NCBI RefSeq assembly: GCF_040744945.1
Contig: NZ_CP160453.1
Coordinates: 1,612,001-1,676,000, forward strand
Length of the DNA stretch: 64,000 nt
From: Saccharothrix sp. HUAS TT1
Lineage (GTDB): Bacteria; Actinomycetota; Actinomycetes; Mycobacteriales; Pseudonocardiaceae
Direction: 5' to 3'
The notes under the pieces were generated by a model that saw only the letters and a program-made list of their open reading frames with translations, searched no databases and was not told the DNA's origin. A program made the translations under genes and the position numbers. This document shows, one piece after another, positions 34,970 through 44,713 of this stretch. The stretch's first letter is position 1. Each line of letters opens with the position of its first letter.

Positions 34970-35551
34970 GTGCTGCTCAGTGACCGCGATCTGCGCAAAG
35001 AGGTCGACTCCGGCCGGTTGGTGCTGGAGCCCTTCGACGACGTCATGGTGCAGCCGTCCAGCATCGACGTGCGGTTGGACCGCTTCTTCCGGGTCTTCAA
35101 CAACACCCGCTACACGCACATCGACCCCGCGGTGCAGCAGGACGACCTCACCTCGCTGGTCGAGCCGGCCGACGACGAGCCGTTCGTGCTGCACCCCGGC
35201 GAGTTCGTGCTCGGCTCGACCTACGAGCTCGTCACCCTCCCCGACGACCTGGCGGGCCGGTTGGAGGGCAAGTCCTCGCTCGGCCGCCTCGGCCTGCTCA
35301 CGCACTCCACGGCGGGCTTCATCGACCCCGGCTTCTCCGGCCACATCACGCTGGAGCTGTCGAACGTCGCCAACCTGCCCATCACCCTCTGGCCGGGCAT
35401 GAAGATCGGCCAGCTGTGCCTGTTCCGGCTCAGCAGCTCGGCCGAGCACCCGTACGGCTCGACCCAGGCCGGCTCCCGCTACCAGGGCCAGCGCGGCCCC
35501 ACGCCGTCGCGCGCGTACCTGAACTTCCACCGCACCGACACCAAGCGCTAG
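34970..35551 (+). CDS. dcd: dCTP deaminase (probably bifunctional dCTP deaminase/dUTPase)
   Basis: This 193-residue enzyme of pyrimidine deoxynucleotide supply converts dCTP to dUTP, and in actinobacteria often on to dUMP. Family motifs are strong: '[18 protein letters not shown]', '[20 protein letters not shown]' (catalytic loop), '[15 protein letters not shown]' and '[13 protein letters not shown]'. The bifunctional type is suggested by its close similarity, from memory, to M. tuberculosis Dcd. GTG 34970 gives the family start 'LLSDRDLR', and TAGGCT lies 6 bases before it, so the mRNA is leaderless. It overlaps the convergent CDF gene by 4 bases. Confidence 0.93.
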   Translation: MLLSDRDLRKEVDSGRLVLEPFDDVMVQPSSIDVRLDRFFRVFNNTRYTHIDPAVQQDDLTSLVEPADDEPFVLHPGEFVLGSTYELVTLPDDLAGRLEGKSSLGRLGLLTHSTAGFIDPGFSGHITLELSNVANLPITLWPGMKIGQLCLFRLSSSAEHPYGSTQAGSRYQGQRGPTPSRAYLNFHRTDTKR

Positions 35552-36546
35552 AGCCGCAGGTCCCCGTACCTGGCCAGCACGCGCGACCGCAGTTCCGGGT
35601 CGGTCCGCGGCACCGGCTCCAGGAAGACCTCGTCCAGCTCGGGGTGCGCGGCGCGCAGCTCGGCGTCGATCCGGACGCACGCGTGCTCCAGGTCGGCCGC
35701 GCCGAGCGAGTCGTCGAAGTCCAGCCGCGCGCACACCAGCACCCGATCGGTGCCGACCGCCATCGTCAGCAGGTCCACCACCTGCTCGACCTCCGGCGCG
35801 GCCTTCAGCTCCGACCACACCGCCCGCACCAGCACCGGGTCGGCCTGCCTGCCGATCAGCAGCCCCCGGTTGGTCGACGCCAGCGTGTACGCGGCGAACG
35901 CCAGCAGCACGCCGATCGCCAGCGACGCCACCCCGTCCCACACCGACGACCCGGTCAGGTGGTGCAGCCCCAGCCCGCCGAACGCCAGCAGCAACCCGAC
36001 CAGCGCGGCCGAGTCCTCCAGGAACACCGTCTTCACCGTCGGGTCGTCCGACACCCGCAGGAACGCGAGGACGGACCGGCCCTCGGCCCGCGACTCCTTG
36101 CGCACCTGCCGTACGGCCTGGCCCCACGACACCGACTCCAGCGCGAACGCGATCGCCAGCACGACGTACCCGACCACCGGGTTGCCCTGCTCCTCCGGCG
36201 CGCCGAACACGGTCCGGAAGCCCTCGTAGAACGCGAACACCGCACCGGACACGAAGATCGACACGGCTGCGAGCAGCGACCAGAAGTAGCGGTCCTTGCC
36301 GTACCCGAACGGGTGCCTGCGGTCCGCGGGCCGGGCCGACCGGCGCAGCGCCGTCAGCAGCAGGCCCTCGGTGAACGTGTCCGCGACCGAGTGCGCGGCC
36401 TCCGACATCATCGCCGCCGACCCGGTGATCACCCCGGCGATCGTCTTCATCACCGCGATGGCGAGGTTCACCGCCAACGCGACCAGGACGGTGACCGTGC
36501 TCTCGCCGCCGCCCGGCCGCTCGTCACCGGTCCGCTCAGCTGCCAT
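35548..36546 (-). CDS. Cation diffusion facilitator (CDF) family transporter
   Basis: This 332-residue inner-membrane metal exporter has about six helices; helix 2 carries '[19 protein letters not shown]' with the His-Asp metal site, and helix 5 has '[18 protein letters not shown]' with a Glu-Asp pair. A basic segment '[12 protein letters not shown]' is a family signature. A C-terminal cytoplasmic metallochaperone-like domain follows (about 240-330, '[14 protein letters not shown]'). Substrates are usually Zn, Mn, Fe or Co; the ligands here are not typical ZitB, so the metal is uncertain. ATG 36546 is used. It converges on dcd with a 4-base overlap. Confidence 0.88.
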   Translation of the reverse strand: MAAERTGDERPGGGESTVTVLVALAVNLAIAVMKTIAGVITGSAAMMSEAAHSVADTFTEGLLLTALRRSARPADRRHPFGYGKDRYFWSLLAAVSIFVSGAVFAFYEGFRTVFGAPEEQGNPVVGYVVLAIAFALESVSWGQAVRQVRKESRAEGRSVLAFLRVSDDPTVKTVFLEDSAALVGLLLAFGGLGLHHLTGSSVWDGVASLAIGVLLAFAAYTLASTNRGLLIGRQADPVLVRAVWSELKAAPEVEQVVDLLTMAVGTDRVLVCARLDFDDSLGAADLEHACVRIDAELRAAHPELDEVFLEPVPRTDPELRSRVLARYGDLRL

Positions 36547-36675
36547 GCCCCGACGTTAGGCCGGACCACCGCGCCCCGCTCGTCGTGTGGCCGCCACCGC
36601 GGGACGACCGGTTGGTGGCACGCCGGCGTCGTCGCGCCTGACCCGTTCGGCCCACTGCCACCGCTAGCCTGCGGC

Positions 36676-37059
36676 ATGGGCATTTTGGTGCACGTACTGC
36701 TGACGGCGGTGGCGGTCTGGGTCGCCACGCTCATCCCGGGCATCGACCTGGAGGCGGGCGCGTCGACGCCCGCGAAGATCGGCACGCTGATCGGCGTCGC
36801 GCTGCTCTTCGGCCTGGTCAACGCCGTCGTCAAGCCGCTGGTGAAGTTCTTCGGCTGCCTGTTCTACGTGGTCACGCTCGGCCTGATCGGCCTGGTCGTG
36901 AACGCCCTGCTGTTCTGGCTCACCGGCTGGCTGGCGGGCGAGCTGGGCCTGCCGTTCGACGTCACCGGCTTCTGGCCCGCGTTCTGGGGCGCGATCATCG
37001 TGGCCCTGGCGAGCTGGGCGCTGAACCTCGCCTACGACCGCGTCACCGACCGCGACTGA
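36676..37059 (+). CDS. Phage-holin-family (holin_4_2-like) membrane protein
   Basis: This 127-residue protein has four membrane helices ('GILVHVLLTAVAVWVATLIP', 'IGTLIGVALLFGLVNAVV', 'GCLFYVVTLGLIGLVVNALL', 'PAFWGAIIVALASWALNLAY'). The 'NAVVKPLVKF' loop is a hallmark of the widespread bacterial family named after holin 4_2. Despite that name it is usually a housekeeping membrane protein, and no phage genes are nearby. TAGCCT lies 5 bases before the ATG at 36676, so it is probably leaderless. Confidence 0.82.
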   Translation: MGILVHVLLTAVAVWVATLIPGIDLEAGASTPAKIGTLIGVALLFGLVNAVVKPLVKFFGCLFYVVTLGLIGLVVNALLFWLTGWLAGELGLPFDVTGFWPAFWGAIIVALASWALNLAYDRVTDRD

Positions 37060-37087
37060 CGCCCGGACGCGGCCCACGGGACGCGGA

Positions 37088-37116
37088 CGCCCCCGGTCCG
37101 AAGTGGACCGGGGGCG
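37088..37116. terminator. Bidirectional terminator
   Basis: A perfect 12-bp stem (CGCCCCCGGTCC at 37088-37099 with 37105-37116) around GAAGT lies between the convergent holin-family and etfD-like genes. Confidence 0.85.
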
Positions 37117-37129
37117 CCTGCGCAGCCGG

Positions 37130-39403
37130 TTAGTTGGACGAAGCCTTGTCCTCGTCCGGCAGGGGGGTGCCGGTCGGGGACTCGTCCGTCGGGACGTCGC
37201 CGCGTTCCAGGGCCAGGCCCCGGCGCACGGACGTCAGCAGCAGTTGCGCCACGTCCACGACCTCGACGTGCGAGCCCGCGACGCCCTCGTTCTGCCGGGC
37301 GGTCACGCCGTCGGTCAGCATCACGCGGCAGAACGGGCAGCCCGTCGCGATCTTCGACGGCGCGGTGCCCAGCGCCTCGTCGACCCGGTCGAGGTTGATC
37401 CGCTTGCCGATCCGCTCCTCCATCCACATGCGGGCGCCACCGGCGCCGCAGCACATGGAGCGCTCCTCGTGGCGCGGCATCTCGCGCAGCGTGGCGCCGG
37501 ACGCGCCGACCAGCTCGCGCGGCGCCTCGTAGACCTTGTTGTGCCGCCCCAGGTAGCACGGGTCGTGGTAGGTGACGTCCTCCGCGACCTCGGCCACCGG
37601 CACCAGCCGCCGCTCGCGCACCAGCCGGTTGAGCAGCTGCGTGTGGTGCACGACCTCGAACTGGCCGCCGACCTGCGGGTACTCGTTGGCCAGCGTGTTG
37701 AAGCAGTGCGCGCACGTCACGACGATCTTGCGCTGACCGGCGGGCCGGCCGTCGAACACGGTGTTCAGCACCTCGACGTTCTGCTGCGCCAGCATCTGGA
37801 ACAGGAACTCGTTGCCCGCGCGCCGCGCCGGGTCGCCGGTGCAGCTCTCCTCCGGGCCCAGCACCGTGTACTTGACGTCCGCGGTGTGCAGCAGCTCGGC
37901 CACCGCCCGCGTGGTCTTCTTCGCCCGGTCCTCGAACGCGCCCGCGCAGCCGACCCAGAACAGGTACTCGGCGTCGCCCAGCTCGCCGTCGAACACCGGC
38001 ACGTCGAAGTCGAGGCCGTCGGCCCACGCCAGGCGGTCCTTGGCGTTCTGGCCCCAGGGGTTGCCCTTGTTCTCCAGGTTCTTGAACATGCCGCCCAGCT
38101 CGGACGGGAAGTTCGACTCGATCAGCACCTGGTAGCGGCGCATGTCGACGATGTGGTCGACGTGCTCGATGTCCACCGGGCACTGCTCGACGCACGCGCC
38201 GCACGTGGTGCACGACCACAGCACCTCGGGGTCGATCACGCCCAGCTCGTCCGGCCCGCCGACCAGCGGCCGCTCGGACTCGGCCATCGCCAGCACGTCG
38301 ACGGACTCCAGGCGCTTCTTGTAGTCCTCGTACTTGTCCTCGGTCAGCCCGACCTCGTCACCGGCCATGTCGCGGGAACCGCCGGCCAGCAGGTAGGGGG
38401 CCTTGGCGAACGCGTGGTCGCGCAGCTGGGTGATGACGAGCTTCGGCGACAGCGGCTTGCCGGTGTTCCACGCGGGGCACTGGGACTGGCAGCGGCCGCA
38501 CTCGGTGCAGGTGCTGAAGTCCAGCCAGCCCTTCCAGGAGAAGTCCTCGACCTTGCCGACGCCGAAGACGTCCTTGTCGGGGTCGGCCTCCTCCAGGTCG
38601 AGCACCTGGCCGCCGCTCATCATCGGCTTGAGCGCGCCGAGCGCGACGCCGCCGTCGTCCTCGCGCTTGAAGTAGATGTTGAAGAACGCGCTGAACCGGT
38701 GCCAGGCGATGCCCATGGTGAGGTTCTTGGCCACCACGATCAGCCAGATCATGCCGGACAGCAGCTTGGTGATCGCCATGATCGAGACCCAGTCGGGGCT
38801 CGCGGGCAGGAGGGTCGACAGCGGCGCGGTCACGAACGACGACCACAGCGGCGGGTCCTCCAGGCCGGACGCCTGCTTGAACGCCTTCACGCCGAGGATG
38901 CCCAGGCCCTCGATGATCACGACCGCTTCGACGAAGTACGCGGACTTGAAGCTGGAGCCCGCGAACCGGGAGAGCCGGTCGGCGCGGCGCGGGTGGTTGA
39001 GCTGGCGGATGACGGCCAGCGCGACGCCGCCGGCCACCGTGCCGATGCCGAGCAGTTCGACCAGCAGCGACCACAGCGACCAGGTGCCGATGACCGGCCA
39101 GTGGAAGCCGGGGTAGAAGACCTCGCCGTAGGCCTCGAACAGCACCGCGGAGCCGATCAGGAAGCCCCACATCACCATCCAGTGCCAGGGGGCGACCTTG
39201 CGGAACTTGGCCATCCTGGTGTGCGCGGCGAACTCCACGACCAGCGTGCGCAGGCGTGGTCCGAACGGCCCGTTGCGGGTCGCGTCGGGCTGCCCGAGGC
39301 GGATGATCCTGATCATCCGCAGCACACCGGCGACGAACAGACCCCAGGCGAACACGCTGACGGCGACGCCGATGGCGCCGAGGGTGAGCTGGAGGGCTCC
39401 CAT
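37130..39403 (-). CDS. etfD: Membrane Fe-S oxidoreductase, EtfD/FadF-like (ETF:quinone link)
   Basis: This 757-residue protein is built like heterodisulfide reductase DE fused: an N-terminal membrane domain of about five or six helices (1-260), two 4Fe-4S motifs ('CTECGRCQSQCP' and 'CTTCGACVEQCP'), and two CCG cysteine domains ('CTGDPARRAG', 'CYLGRHNKVYEAP', 'RSMCCGAGGARMW'). In mycobacteria the equivalent protein (EtfD, Rv0338c from memory) passes electrons from ETF to menaquinone and is needed for acyl-CoA dehydrogenase activity. A beta-oxidation operator motif (site D) lies 54 bases upstream, which supports that role here. ATG 39403 follows GAAAGG. Confidence 0.87.
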   Translation of the reverse strand: MGALQLTLGAIGVAVSVFAWGLFVAGVLRMIRIIRLGQPDATRNGPFGPRLRTLVVEFAAHTRMAKFRKVAPWHWMVMWGFLIGSAVLFEAYGEVFYPGFHWPVIGTWSLWSLLVELLGIGTVAGGVALAVIRQLNHPRRADRLSRFAGSSFKSAYFVEAVVIIEGLGILGVKAFKQASGLEDPPLWSSFVTAPLSTLLPASPDWVSIMAITKLLSGMIWLIVVAKNLTMGIAWHRFSAFFNIYFKREDDGGVALGALKPMMSGGQVLDLEEADPDKDVFGVGKVEDFSWKGWLDFSTCTECGRCQSQCPAWNTGKPLSPKLVITQLRDHAFAKAPYLLAGGSRDMAGDEVGLTEDKYEDYKKRLESVDVLAMAESERPLVGGPDELGVIDPEVLWSCTTCGACVEQCPVDIEHVDHIVDMRRYQVLIESNFPSELGGMFKNLENKGNPWGQNAKDRLAWADGLDFDVPVFDGELGDAEYLFWVGCAGAFEDRAKKTTRAVAELLHTADVKYTVLGPEESCTGDPARRAGNEFLFQMLAQQNVEVLNTVFDGRPAGQRKIVVTCAHCFNTLANEYPQVGGQFEVVHHTQLLNRLVRERRLVPVAEVAEDVTYHDPCYLGRHNKVYEAPRELVGASGATLREMPRHEERSMCCGAGGARMWMEERIGKRINLDRVDEALGTAPSKIATGCPFCRVMLTDGVTARQNEGVAGSHVEVVDVAQLLLTSVRRGLALERGDVPTDESPTGTPLPDEDKASSN

Positions 39404-39456
39404 TGTGGTGGTGGCCTTTCTCGTCCGTTCTCCTGGCTGGGCAGCCTACGCCCGAT

Positions 39457-39468
39457 TACTCGCCGGTA
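39457..39468. promoter_or_regulatory. Fatty-acid oxidation operator (site D) before etfD
   Basis: TACTCGCCGGTA matches the TACT-N4-RGTA unit seen in three other beta-oxidation promoters. The second half (CACTGGGACGTG, 39471-39482) is only partly preserved and its spacing differs, so this is a weaker site. It sits 54 bases upstream of the etfD-like start. Confidence 0.55.
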
Positions 39469-39510
39469 ACCACTGGGACGTGGTCGATCGCATAGGCCGT
39501 AGACTAGTGG

Positions 39511-39529
39511 AACAAACGTTCAACTTGTT
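39511..39529. promoter_or_regulatory. Probable operator of the SMR/TetR operon
   Basis: AACAA (39511-39515) and TTGTT (39525-39529) flank ACGTTCAAC in an inverted repeat just downstream of a TAGACT -10-like box (39500-39505) and 11 bases before the SMR start. It is a natural binding site for the TetR regulator encoded in the same operon. Confidence 0.5.
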
Positions 39530-39540
39530 GGGGGCGGACC

Positions 39541-39873
39541 GTGCTTGTGTACCTCACCTTGGCGGTGGCGATCATCGGTGAGATCACCGCGACCGTGTTC
39601 CTGAAGCTGTCCGACGGTTTCAGCAAGCCGCTCCCGTCCGTGGTCGTCATCGTCGGGTACCTGGTCGCGTTCGGCGCGTTGAGCCGGGTGCTGCAGCTGG
39701 GCATGCCGATCGGCGTGGCGTACGCGATCTGGTGCGCCTTCGGGATCGCTGCGGTCGCGGGCCTCGGGGTGGTGCTGTTCGGCGAGCCGCTGAACGCCAC
39801 GATGGTCGTCGGGCTGCTGCTCGTGATCGCCGGCGTGGTGACCATCGAGCTGGGCAGCGGTGCCGCCGCCTGA
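39541..39873 (+). CDS. SMR family multidrug/quaternary-ammonium efflux protein
   Basis: This 110-residue four-helix transporter of the small multidrug resistance family works as a dimer, exchanging protons for hydrophobic cations. The essential Glu is in helix 1 ('LTLAVAIIGEITATVFLKLS'), followed by 'PIGVAYAIWCAFGIAAVAG' and the family ending 'GVVTIELGSG'. The GTG at 39541 follows GGGGG. The gene overlaps the TetR gene by 14 bases, so the pump is coded with its probable repressor. Confidence 0.9.
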   Translation: MLVYLTLAVAIIGEITATVFLKLSDGFSKPLPSVVVIVGYLVAFGALSRVLQLGMPIGVAYAIWCAFGIAAVAGLGVVLFGEPLNATMVVGLLLVIAGVVTIELGSGAAA

Positions 39874-40393
39874 CGGCCGCCGGGCCCGCGGCGACCGGCG
39901 CCGGCGGGCCGTCCTGGAGGCGGCGCTGCGGGTGGTGGAGCGCGACGGCGTGGCCGGGGTGAGCCACCGGGCCGTGGCGCGCGAGGCGGGCGTGCCGACG
40001 ACGTCGACCACCTACTACTTCGCGACGCTGGACGACCTGCTGGTCGCGACGCTCACCTGGTCGGCCGACCGGATGGCGGCGAGCTTCCGCGAGGTGGCGC
40101 CGACCCCGGCGTCGGTGGCGCGGTTCATCGCCGACGCCGCCGGACCGCACCGGGGGCGGACGCTCGCCGAGTACGAGCTGTACCTGCTCGCGGCCCGCCG
40201 ACCGGAGCTGCGCGCGGCCGCGCGCCGGTGGACGTCGCTCGTGGCCGAGGTCGCCGGGCCGCGGGACCCGGTGGCGCTGCGGGTGGTCCTCGCGGCCCTC
40301 GACGGGCTGCTGATCCAGGCGCTGATCGCGGATTTCCCCCCAATGGCGGAGGATTTGGAGCCGGTCGTGTCCCTTCTGATGCCCGGCGGATGA
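39860..40393 (+). CDS. TetR family regulator of the SMR operon
   Basis: This 177-residue TetR-type protein has the N-terminal helix-turn-helix 'VLEAALRVVERDGVAGVSHR', then 'VAREAGVPTTSTTYYFATLD'. A short ligand domain of about 120 residues suits a cationic drug or dye ligand. GTG 39860 overlaps the SMR gene end and ATGA couples it to the next frame. It probably represses the operon by binding AACAA-N9-TTGTT at 39511-39529. Confidence 0.85.
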   Translation: MPPPDGRRARGDRRRRAVLEAALRVVERDGVAGVSHRAVAREAGVPTTSTTYYFATLDDLLVATLTWSADRMAASFREVAPTPASVARFIADAAGPHRGRTLAEYELYLLAARRPELRAAARRWTSLVAEVAGPRDPVALRVVLAALDGLLIQALIADFPPMAEDLEPVVSLLMPGG

Positions 40394-40416
40394 CCTTCGC
40401 GCGGGACACTGGTGGC

Positions 40417-40986
40417 ATGAGGTTCGCCGGTCGGGAGTCGTGGCAGGTGTCGCACGGGAGGAATCGGACGGTCAACGCCGCCCTGTTCCTCCGCGACACG
40501 CTCGCGCTCTCGGTCGAGACCGTGCCCGAGCTGCCCGGCCTGGACCCGTCGGTGCCGGTCGTGGTGCCGCCCGGCGTCGACCGCGCGGCGGCGGCCGAGG
40601 AGTGGCTGGGCTGGTGGGCCGACGTGCTGGACCACGCCCGCGCCGAACCGGCGAGCTCCCCGCCGGACGACCCGGGCGGGCGGTCGCTGCAGTTCCGGCC
40701 CGCGCTGCGGGCGGCGGCGCTGGCGCTCCGCGCCGCGGCGGCGGAGTACGGGCAGCAGCACGTGACGCCGCACAGCGCGCTGCCCATCGGCGAGGTGGTG
40801 CGCGGGGTCGAGGGCCGGCTCGGGCGGCACGTGCGGCCGTTCCGCCTGGTGATCACCGAGGTGCCGGTGCGGGGGCTGGTCTGGGAGCGGATGACCGACA
40901 CCCACGTGATCGCCTCGCAGCGCTTCCTGGCCGACCAGTACCGCTCCGCGCCCGCCCTGCGCGCCGTCGTCGAGTCCCTGGCCTGA
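40417..40986 (+). CDS. Conserved-type hypothetical protein
   Basis: This 189-residue protein of no recognised family opens 'MRFAGRESWQVSHGRNRTVN' and is alpha/beta in pattern, soluble and without a signal peptide. The central part is Ala-rich ('PALRAAALALRAAAAEYG'); the C-terminal part reads 'RPFRLVITEVPVRGLVW'. ATG 40417 is preferred because GACACT, a leaderless-type -10, lies 6 bases before it; ATG 40390 would overlap the TetR stop by an ATGA junction and add nine codons. I cannot assign a function. Confidence 0.6.
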   Translation: MRFAGRESWQVSHGRNRTVNAALFLRDTLALSVETVPELPGLDPSVPVVVPPGVDRAAAAEEWLGWWADVLDHARAEPASSPPDDPGGRSLQFRPALRAAALALRAAAAEYGQQHVTPHSALPIGEVVRGVEGRLGRHVRPFRLVITEVPVRGLVWERMTDTHVIASQRFLADQYRSAPALRAVVESLA

Positions 40987-41106
40987 CCCCGCCGGCCCCT
41001 TGGGTAGGGACAACCCCCGTACCGGCTCGGGGGCTTCCCCGGTGGGCCGGTCGGCCCAGCCCCCCTACCGTTGGTCGCGACAACATCAACGCCTGAGGGG
41101 GCAGCG

Positions 41107-41889
41107 GTGGCTAAGCGGATCACGGTGGCGGTGGGGGTGGCGGTCGCCGCGGCGCTGGCGCTCACGTCGTGCGTGCGGCTGGTGCAGAACGGCTTCGACG
41201 ACCAGCACTCGGTGTCCGAGCGGGTGACCGAGGTCCGGCTGCAGAACGGCTCGGGCGGCGTCACCGTCCGCGGCCGCGAGGGCGCGACCGGGACCGAGGT
41301 CCGCCGCCGCGTGCGGTTCCCCAAGAGCGACGACAAGCCCGGCGCGTCGCACCGGGTGGAGGGCTCGACCCTGGTCCTCGCCGACTGCGGCAACAACTGC
41401 ACGGTCGACTACGAGGTCACCGTCCCCACCAAGGACGTCCGGATCGTCGGTGAGAACGGCTCCGGCGACGTCCGCCTCGAAGGCGTGGCGAGCGTCGAGG
41501 TCGAGGTCGGCTCCGGCGACACGACGGTCCTCGACGTGTCCGGCGTGGTCCGCGTCATCAACTCCTCGGGCGACGTGGAGGTGGCCGGCGTGGCGGGCGA
41601 CTTCACCGGCCGGATCGGCTCCGGCGCCGCCCGGCTGTCCGGCATGCGCGGCGACGTCGTCATCGACAGCAGCTCCGGCGACGTGACCGTGCGGCTCGAC
41701 GCCGTCAACTCGGTGCGCGCCGACGTGGGCAGCGGCGCCCTCACCGTGGACGTGCCGCAGGGCGCCTACCGGGTCCAGGTCGAGACCGGCAGCGGTGACC
41801 GGAACGTCGACGTCGAGGACGACCCGAACGCCGACGCCGAGCTGCTGCTGCACACCAGCAGCGGCGACGTGACCGTCCGCAACGCCTAG
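41107..41889 (+). CDS. DUF4097 family lipoprotein
   Basis: This 260-residue exported lipoprotein has signal peptide 'KRITVAVGVAVAAALAL' and lipobox L-T-S-C ('ALTSCVRL'), giving lipid-modified Cys near residue 21. The rest is a right-handed beta-helix-like domain (DUF4097) made of short repeats of the type 'NGSGDVRLEGV', 'VGSGDTTVLDV', 'SSGDVEVAGV', 'TSSGDVTVRNA'. Members bear on the cell surface and have no known enzymatic activity. GTG 41107 follows a GAGGGGGCAG ribosome site. A 15-bp hairpin ends the gene. Confidence 0.85.
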   Translation: MAKRITVAVGVAVAAALALTSCVRLVQNGFDDQHSVSERVTEVRLQNGSGGVTVRGREGATGTEVRRRVRFPKSDDKPGASHRVEGSTLVLADCGNNCTVDYEVTVPTKDVRIVGENGSGDVRLEGVASVEVEVGSGDTTVLDVSGVVRVINSSGDVEVAGVAGDFTGRIGSGAARLSGMRGDVVIDSSSGDVTVRLDAVNSVRADVGSGALTVDVPQGAYRVQVETGSGDRNVDVEDDPNADAELLLHTSSGDVTVRNA

Positions 41890-41901
41890 GCGAGCACCCT
41901 C

Positions 41902-41943
41902 CGGCCCCGGCCGGCGCCCCTCGTGGGTCGCCGGCCGGGGCCG
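41902..41943 (+). terminator. Terminator after the DUF4097 lipoprotein gene
   Basis: CGGCCCCGGCCGGCG (41902-41916) pairs perfectly over 15 bp with 41929-41943 around a 12-base loop, 13 bases past the stop. Confidence 0.85.
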
Positions 41944-42027
41944 TCCGGCGTCACCGGCCCGCGAGTGTCCCGGATCACCCCGCGGCGGGAACACCCGAGC
42001 GCTCCCGGCCGTTGGACAGGCAGGAAG

Positions 42028-42088
42028 ATTGAGCCGGGTGGACTCAAGTCCGTCGGAGCCGGTTAAACTTGAGCCGGTACCGCTCAAC
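42028..42088 (+). promoter_or_regulatory. Two HAIR elements (HspR operators) before dnaK
   Basis: HAIR consensus is TTGAG-N9-CTCAA. The first copy is at 42029-42047, the second at 42069-42087, both exact in the ten defined positions. Their centres are 40 bp apart. They flank a TTAAACT -10-like box (42063-42069), so HspR would block the promoter. HspR is encoded as the last gene of the operon. Confidence 0.85.
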
Positions 42089-42125
42089 GCGGGGCTCTCA
42101 CAGACGCACTACCAGGAGGAATCCA

Positions 42126-43976
42126 ATGGCGCGAGCGGTCGGCATCGACCTGGGGACGACCAACTCCGTCGTCGCGGTTCTCGAGGGTGGCGAGCCGACG
42201 GTCATCGCCAACTCCGAGGGGTCGCGCACCACCCCGTCCATCGTGGCCTTCGCCAAGAACGGCGAGGTGCTCACCGGTCAGCCCGCCAAGAACCAGGCGG
42301 TGACCAACGTCGACCGGACGATCCGGTCCGTCAAGCGCCACATCGGCACGGACTGGCGGACCGACGACGTCGACGGCAAGAAGTACACGCCGCAGGAGAT
42401 CAGCGCGCGCGTGCTGATGAAGCTCAAGCGCGACGCCGAGGCGTACCTGGGCGAGGAGATCACCGACGCGGTCATCACCGTCCCCGCCTACTTCGAGGAC
42501 GCCCAGCGCCAGGCCACCAAGGAGGCCGGCCAGATCGCGGGCCTCAACGTGCTGCGCATCGTCAACGAGCCCACCTCCGCCGCCCTGGCCTACGGCCTGG
42601 ACAAGGGCGACAAGGAGCAGACCATCCTGGTCTTCGACCTCGGTGGCGGCACGTTCGACGTCTCGCTGCTGGAGCTGGCCGAGGGCGTGGTCGAGGTCAA
42701 GGCGACCTCCGGTGACAACCACCTCGGCGGCGACGACTGGGACCAGCGCATCGTCGACTGGCTGGTCGAGCGGTTCAAGCAGGGCAACGGCATCGACCTG
42801 ACCAAGGACAAGATGGCCCTGCAGCGCATCCGCGAGGCGGCGGAGAAGGCCAAGATCGAGCTGTCCAGCTCGAACAACGCCTCCATCAACCTGCCCTACA
42901 TCACCGTGGACTCGGACAAGAACCCGCTGTTCATGGACGAGACGCTGTCGCGCGCCGAGTTCCAGCGCATCACCAACGACCTGCTGGAGCGCACCCGCTC
43001 GCCGTTCAACAACGTGATCAAGGACGCCGGCATCAGCGTCGGCGACATCGACCACGTGGTGCTGGTCGGCGGCTCCACCCGCATGCCCGCGGTGGCCGAG
43101 CTGGTCAAGGAGCTGACCGGCGGCCGCGAGCCGAACAAGGGCGTGAACCCGGACGAGGTCGTCGCGGTCGGCGCGGCCCTGCAGGCCGGTGTGCTGAAGG
43201 GCGAGGTCAAGGACGTCCTGCTGCTCGACGTCACCCCGCTGTCCCTGGGCATCGAGACCAAGGGCGGCGTGATGACCAAGCTCATCGAGCGGAACACGAC
43301 GATCCCGACCAAGCGCTCGGAGATCTTCACCACCGCCGACGACAACCAGCCGTCCGTGCAGATCCAGGTCTTCCAGGGCGAGCGCGAGTTCGCCCGGGAC
43401 AACAAGAAGCTCGGCATGTTCGAGCTGACCGGCCTGCCGCCCGCGCCGCGCGGCGTCCCGCAGATCGAGGTCACCTTCGACATCGACGCGAACGGCATCG
43501 TGCACGTGTCCGCGAAGGACATGGGCACGGGCAAGGAGCAGCGGATGACGATCACCGGCGGCTCCGCGCTGCCGAAGGACGACATCGAGCGGATGATCAA
43601 GGACGCCGAGGCGCACGCCGAGGAGGACAAGCGCCGCCGCGACGAGGCCGAGGTCCGCAACCAGGCCGAGACGCTGGTCTACCAGACGGAGAAGGTCCTC
43701 AAGGAGAACGAGGACAAGATCCCGGCCGAGGTCAAGGAGAAGGTCGGCGCGGCCATCGCCGAGACCACCGAGGCGCTGAAGGGCGAGGACATCGCCCAGA
43801 TCCGCACCGCGGTGGAGAAGCTGGCCACCGAGTCCCAGGCCATCGGCCAGTCCCTGTACGCCAACGCACCCACGGCCGACGCCGCGGGCGCCCCCGGTGG
43901 CGCGCCCACCGGTGACGCGCCCAAGGCCGACGACGTCGTGGACGCGGAGATCGTCGACGAGGACGAGAAGAAGTGA
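42126..43976 (+). CDS. dnaK: Chaperone DnaK (Hsp70)
   Basis: This 616-residue ATP-driven chaperone has an N-terminal nucleotide-binding domain ('[19 protein letters not shown]', '[16 protein letters not shown]', '[13 protein letters not shown]'). The substrate-binding domain follows ('[19 protein letters not shown]'), then a helical lid and the C-terminal tail '[14 protein letters not shown]'. The ATG at 42126 follows AGGAGGAATCC. It is the first gene of the dnaK-grpE-dnaJ-hspR operon, with grpE overlapping its stop by 4 bases. The two HAIR operators upstream indicate repression by HspR in the absence of heat stress. Confidence 0.97.
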   Translation: MARAVGIDLGTTNSVVAVLEGGEPTVIANSEGSRTTPSIVAFAKNGEVLTGQPAKNQAVTNVDRTIRSVKRHIGTDWRTDDVDGKKYTPQEISARVLMKLKRDAEAYLGEEITDAVITVPAYFEDAQRQATKEAGQIAGLNVLRIVNEPTSAALAYGLDKGDKEQTILVFDLGGGTFDVSLLELAEGVVEVKATSGDNHLGGDDWDQRIVDWLVERFKQGNGIDLTKDKMALQRIREAAEKAKIELSSSNNASINLPYITVDSDKNPLFMDETLSRAEFQRITNDLLERTRSPFNNVIKDAGISVGDIDHVVLVGGSTRMPAVAELVKELTGGREPNKGVNPDEVVAVGAALQAGVLKGEVKDVLLLDVTPLSLGIETKGGVMTKLIERNTTIPTKRSEIFTTADDNQPSVQIQVFQGEREFARDNKKLGMFELTGLPPAPRGVPQIEVTFDIDANGIVHVSAKDMGTGKEQRMTITGGSALPKDDIERMIKDAEAHAEEDKRRRDEAEVRNQAETLVYQTEKVLKENEDKIPAEVKEKVGAAIAETTEALKGEDIAQIRTAVEKLATESQAIGQSLYANAPTADAAGAPGGAPTGDAPKADDVVDAEIVDEDEKK

Positions 43977-44695
43977 CCCAGCACGAGGAACAGCCCCACG
44001 TGGTGGTGCGCGACCGCAGGCGCGTCGACGCCGAGACGGGCCAGGTCCGGCCCTCGGACGAGGGCGCCCCGGTCGAGGACCGTGGCGACGTCCGGGTCGA
44101 GGACCGGGACGACGCGCCGGTCGAGCCCGAGGTCGTCGCGGGTGCGGAGGGCGGCGGCAAGCACGCCGCCCCCGACCTGCCCGACGAGTCCCACGCCGTG
44201 GCCGACGACCCGTCGGTCCAGCTCAAGGCGCAGCTGGAGGAGCGGACCGCCGACCTCCAGCGGTTGACCGCGGAGTACGCCAACTACCGCAAGCGCGTCG
44301 AGCGCGACCGGGAACTGGTGATCACCACGGCCAAGGCGCAGGTGGCGGGCGAACTGCTCGGCGTGCTCGACGACATCGAGCGGGCCGGCGCGCACGGCGA
44401 CCTGACCGGCGCGTTCAAGGCGGTGGCCGACAAGCTGGTCGGCGCGCTGCACGGCACCGGGCTGGAGCCGTTCGGGCACGAGGGCGAGGAGTTCGACCCG
44501 TCCGTCCACGAGGCCGTGCAGCACAGCACGTCCCCGGACGTCAGCGGGCCGACCGTCACCGCCGTGCTGCGCCGCGGCTACCGGTACGGCGAGCGCGTGC
44601 TGCGGCCCGCGCTGGTCGCGGTGACCGACCACGAGCCGGCGGCCGAGCCGGTCGACCAGGCAGCCGAGAAGCCTGCCGAAGAGCAGCAGGACTGA
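43973..44695 (+). CDS. grpE: Nucleotide exchange factor GrpE
   Basis: This 240-residue co-chaperone speeds ADP release from DnaK. It has an acidic disordered N-terminus (about 1-85), the long coiled coil ('[20 protein letters not shown]', '[20 protein letters not shown]'), and the C-terminal beta domain with '[13 protein letters not shown]' and '[16 protein letters not shown]'. GTG 43973 overlaps the dnaK stop (GTGA), so it is translationally coupled. It is 18 bases upstream of dnaJ. Confidence 0.95.
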   Translation: MTQHEEQPHVVVRDRRRVDAETGQVRPSDEGAPVEDRGDVRVEDRDDAPVEPEVVAGAEGGGKHAAPDLPDESHAVADDPSVQLKAQLEERTADLQRLTAEYANYRKRVERDRELVITTAKAQVAGELLGVLDDIERAGAHGDLTGAFKAVADKLVGALHGTGLEPFGHEGEEFDPSVHEAVQHSTSPDVSGPTVTAVLRRGYRYGERVLRPALVAVTDHEPAAEPVDQAAEKPAEEQQD

Positions 44696-44713
44696 GAAGG
44701 GGGGCGGCGTCCG

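Noticed and set aside
36676..37059. Holin-family protein as evidence for a prophage
   Set aside because: The family is common in non-phage bacterial membranes. No integrase, terminase, capsid or tail gene is in the window.
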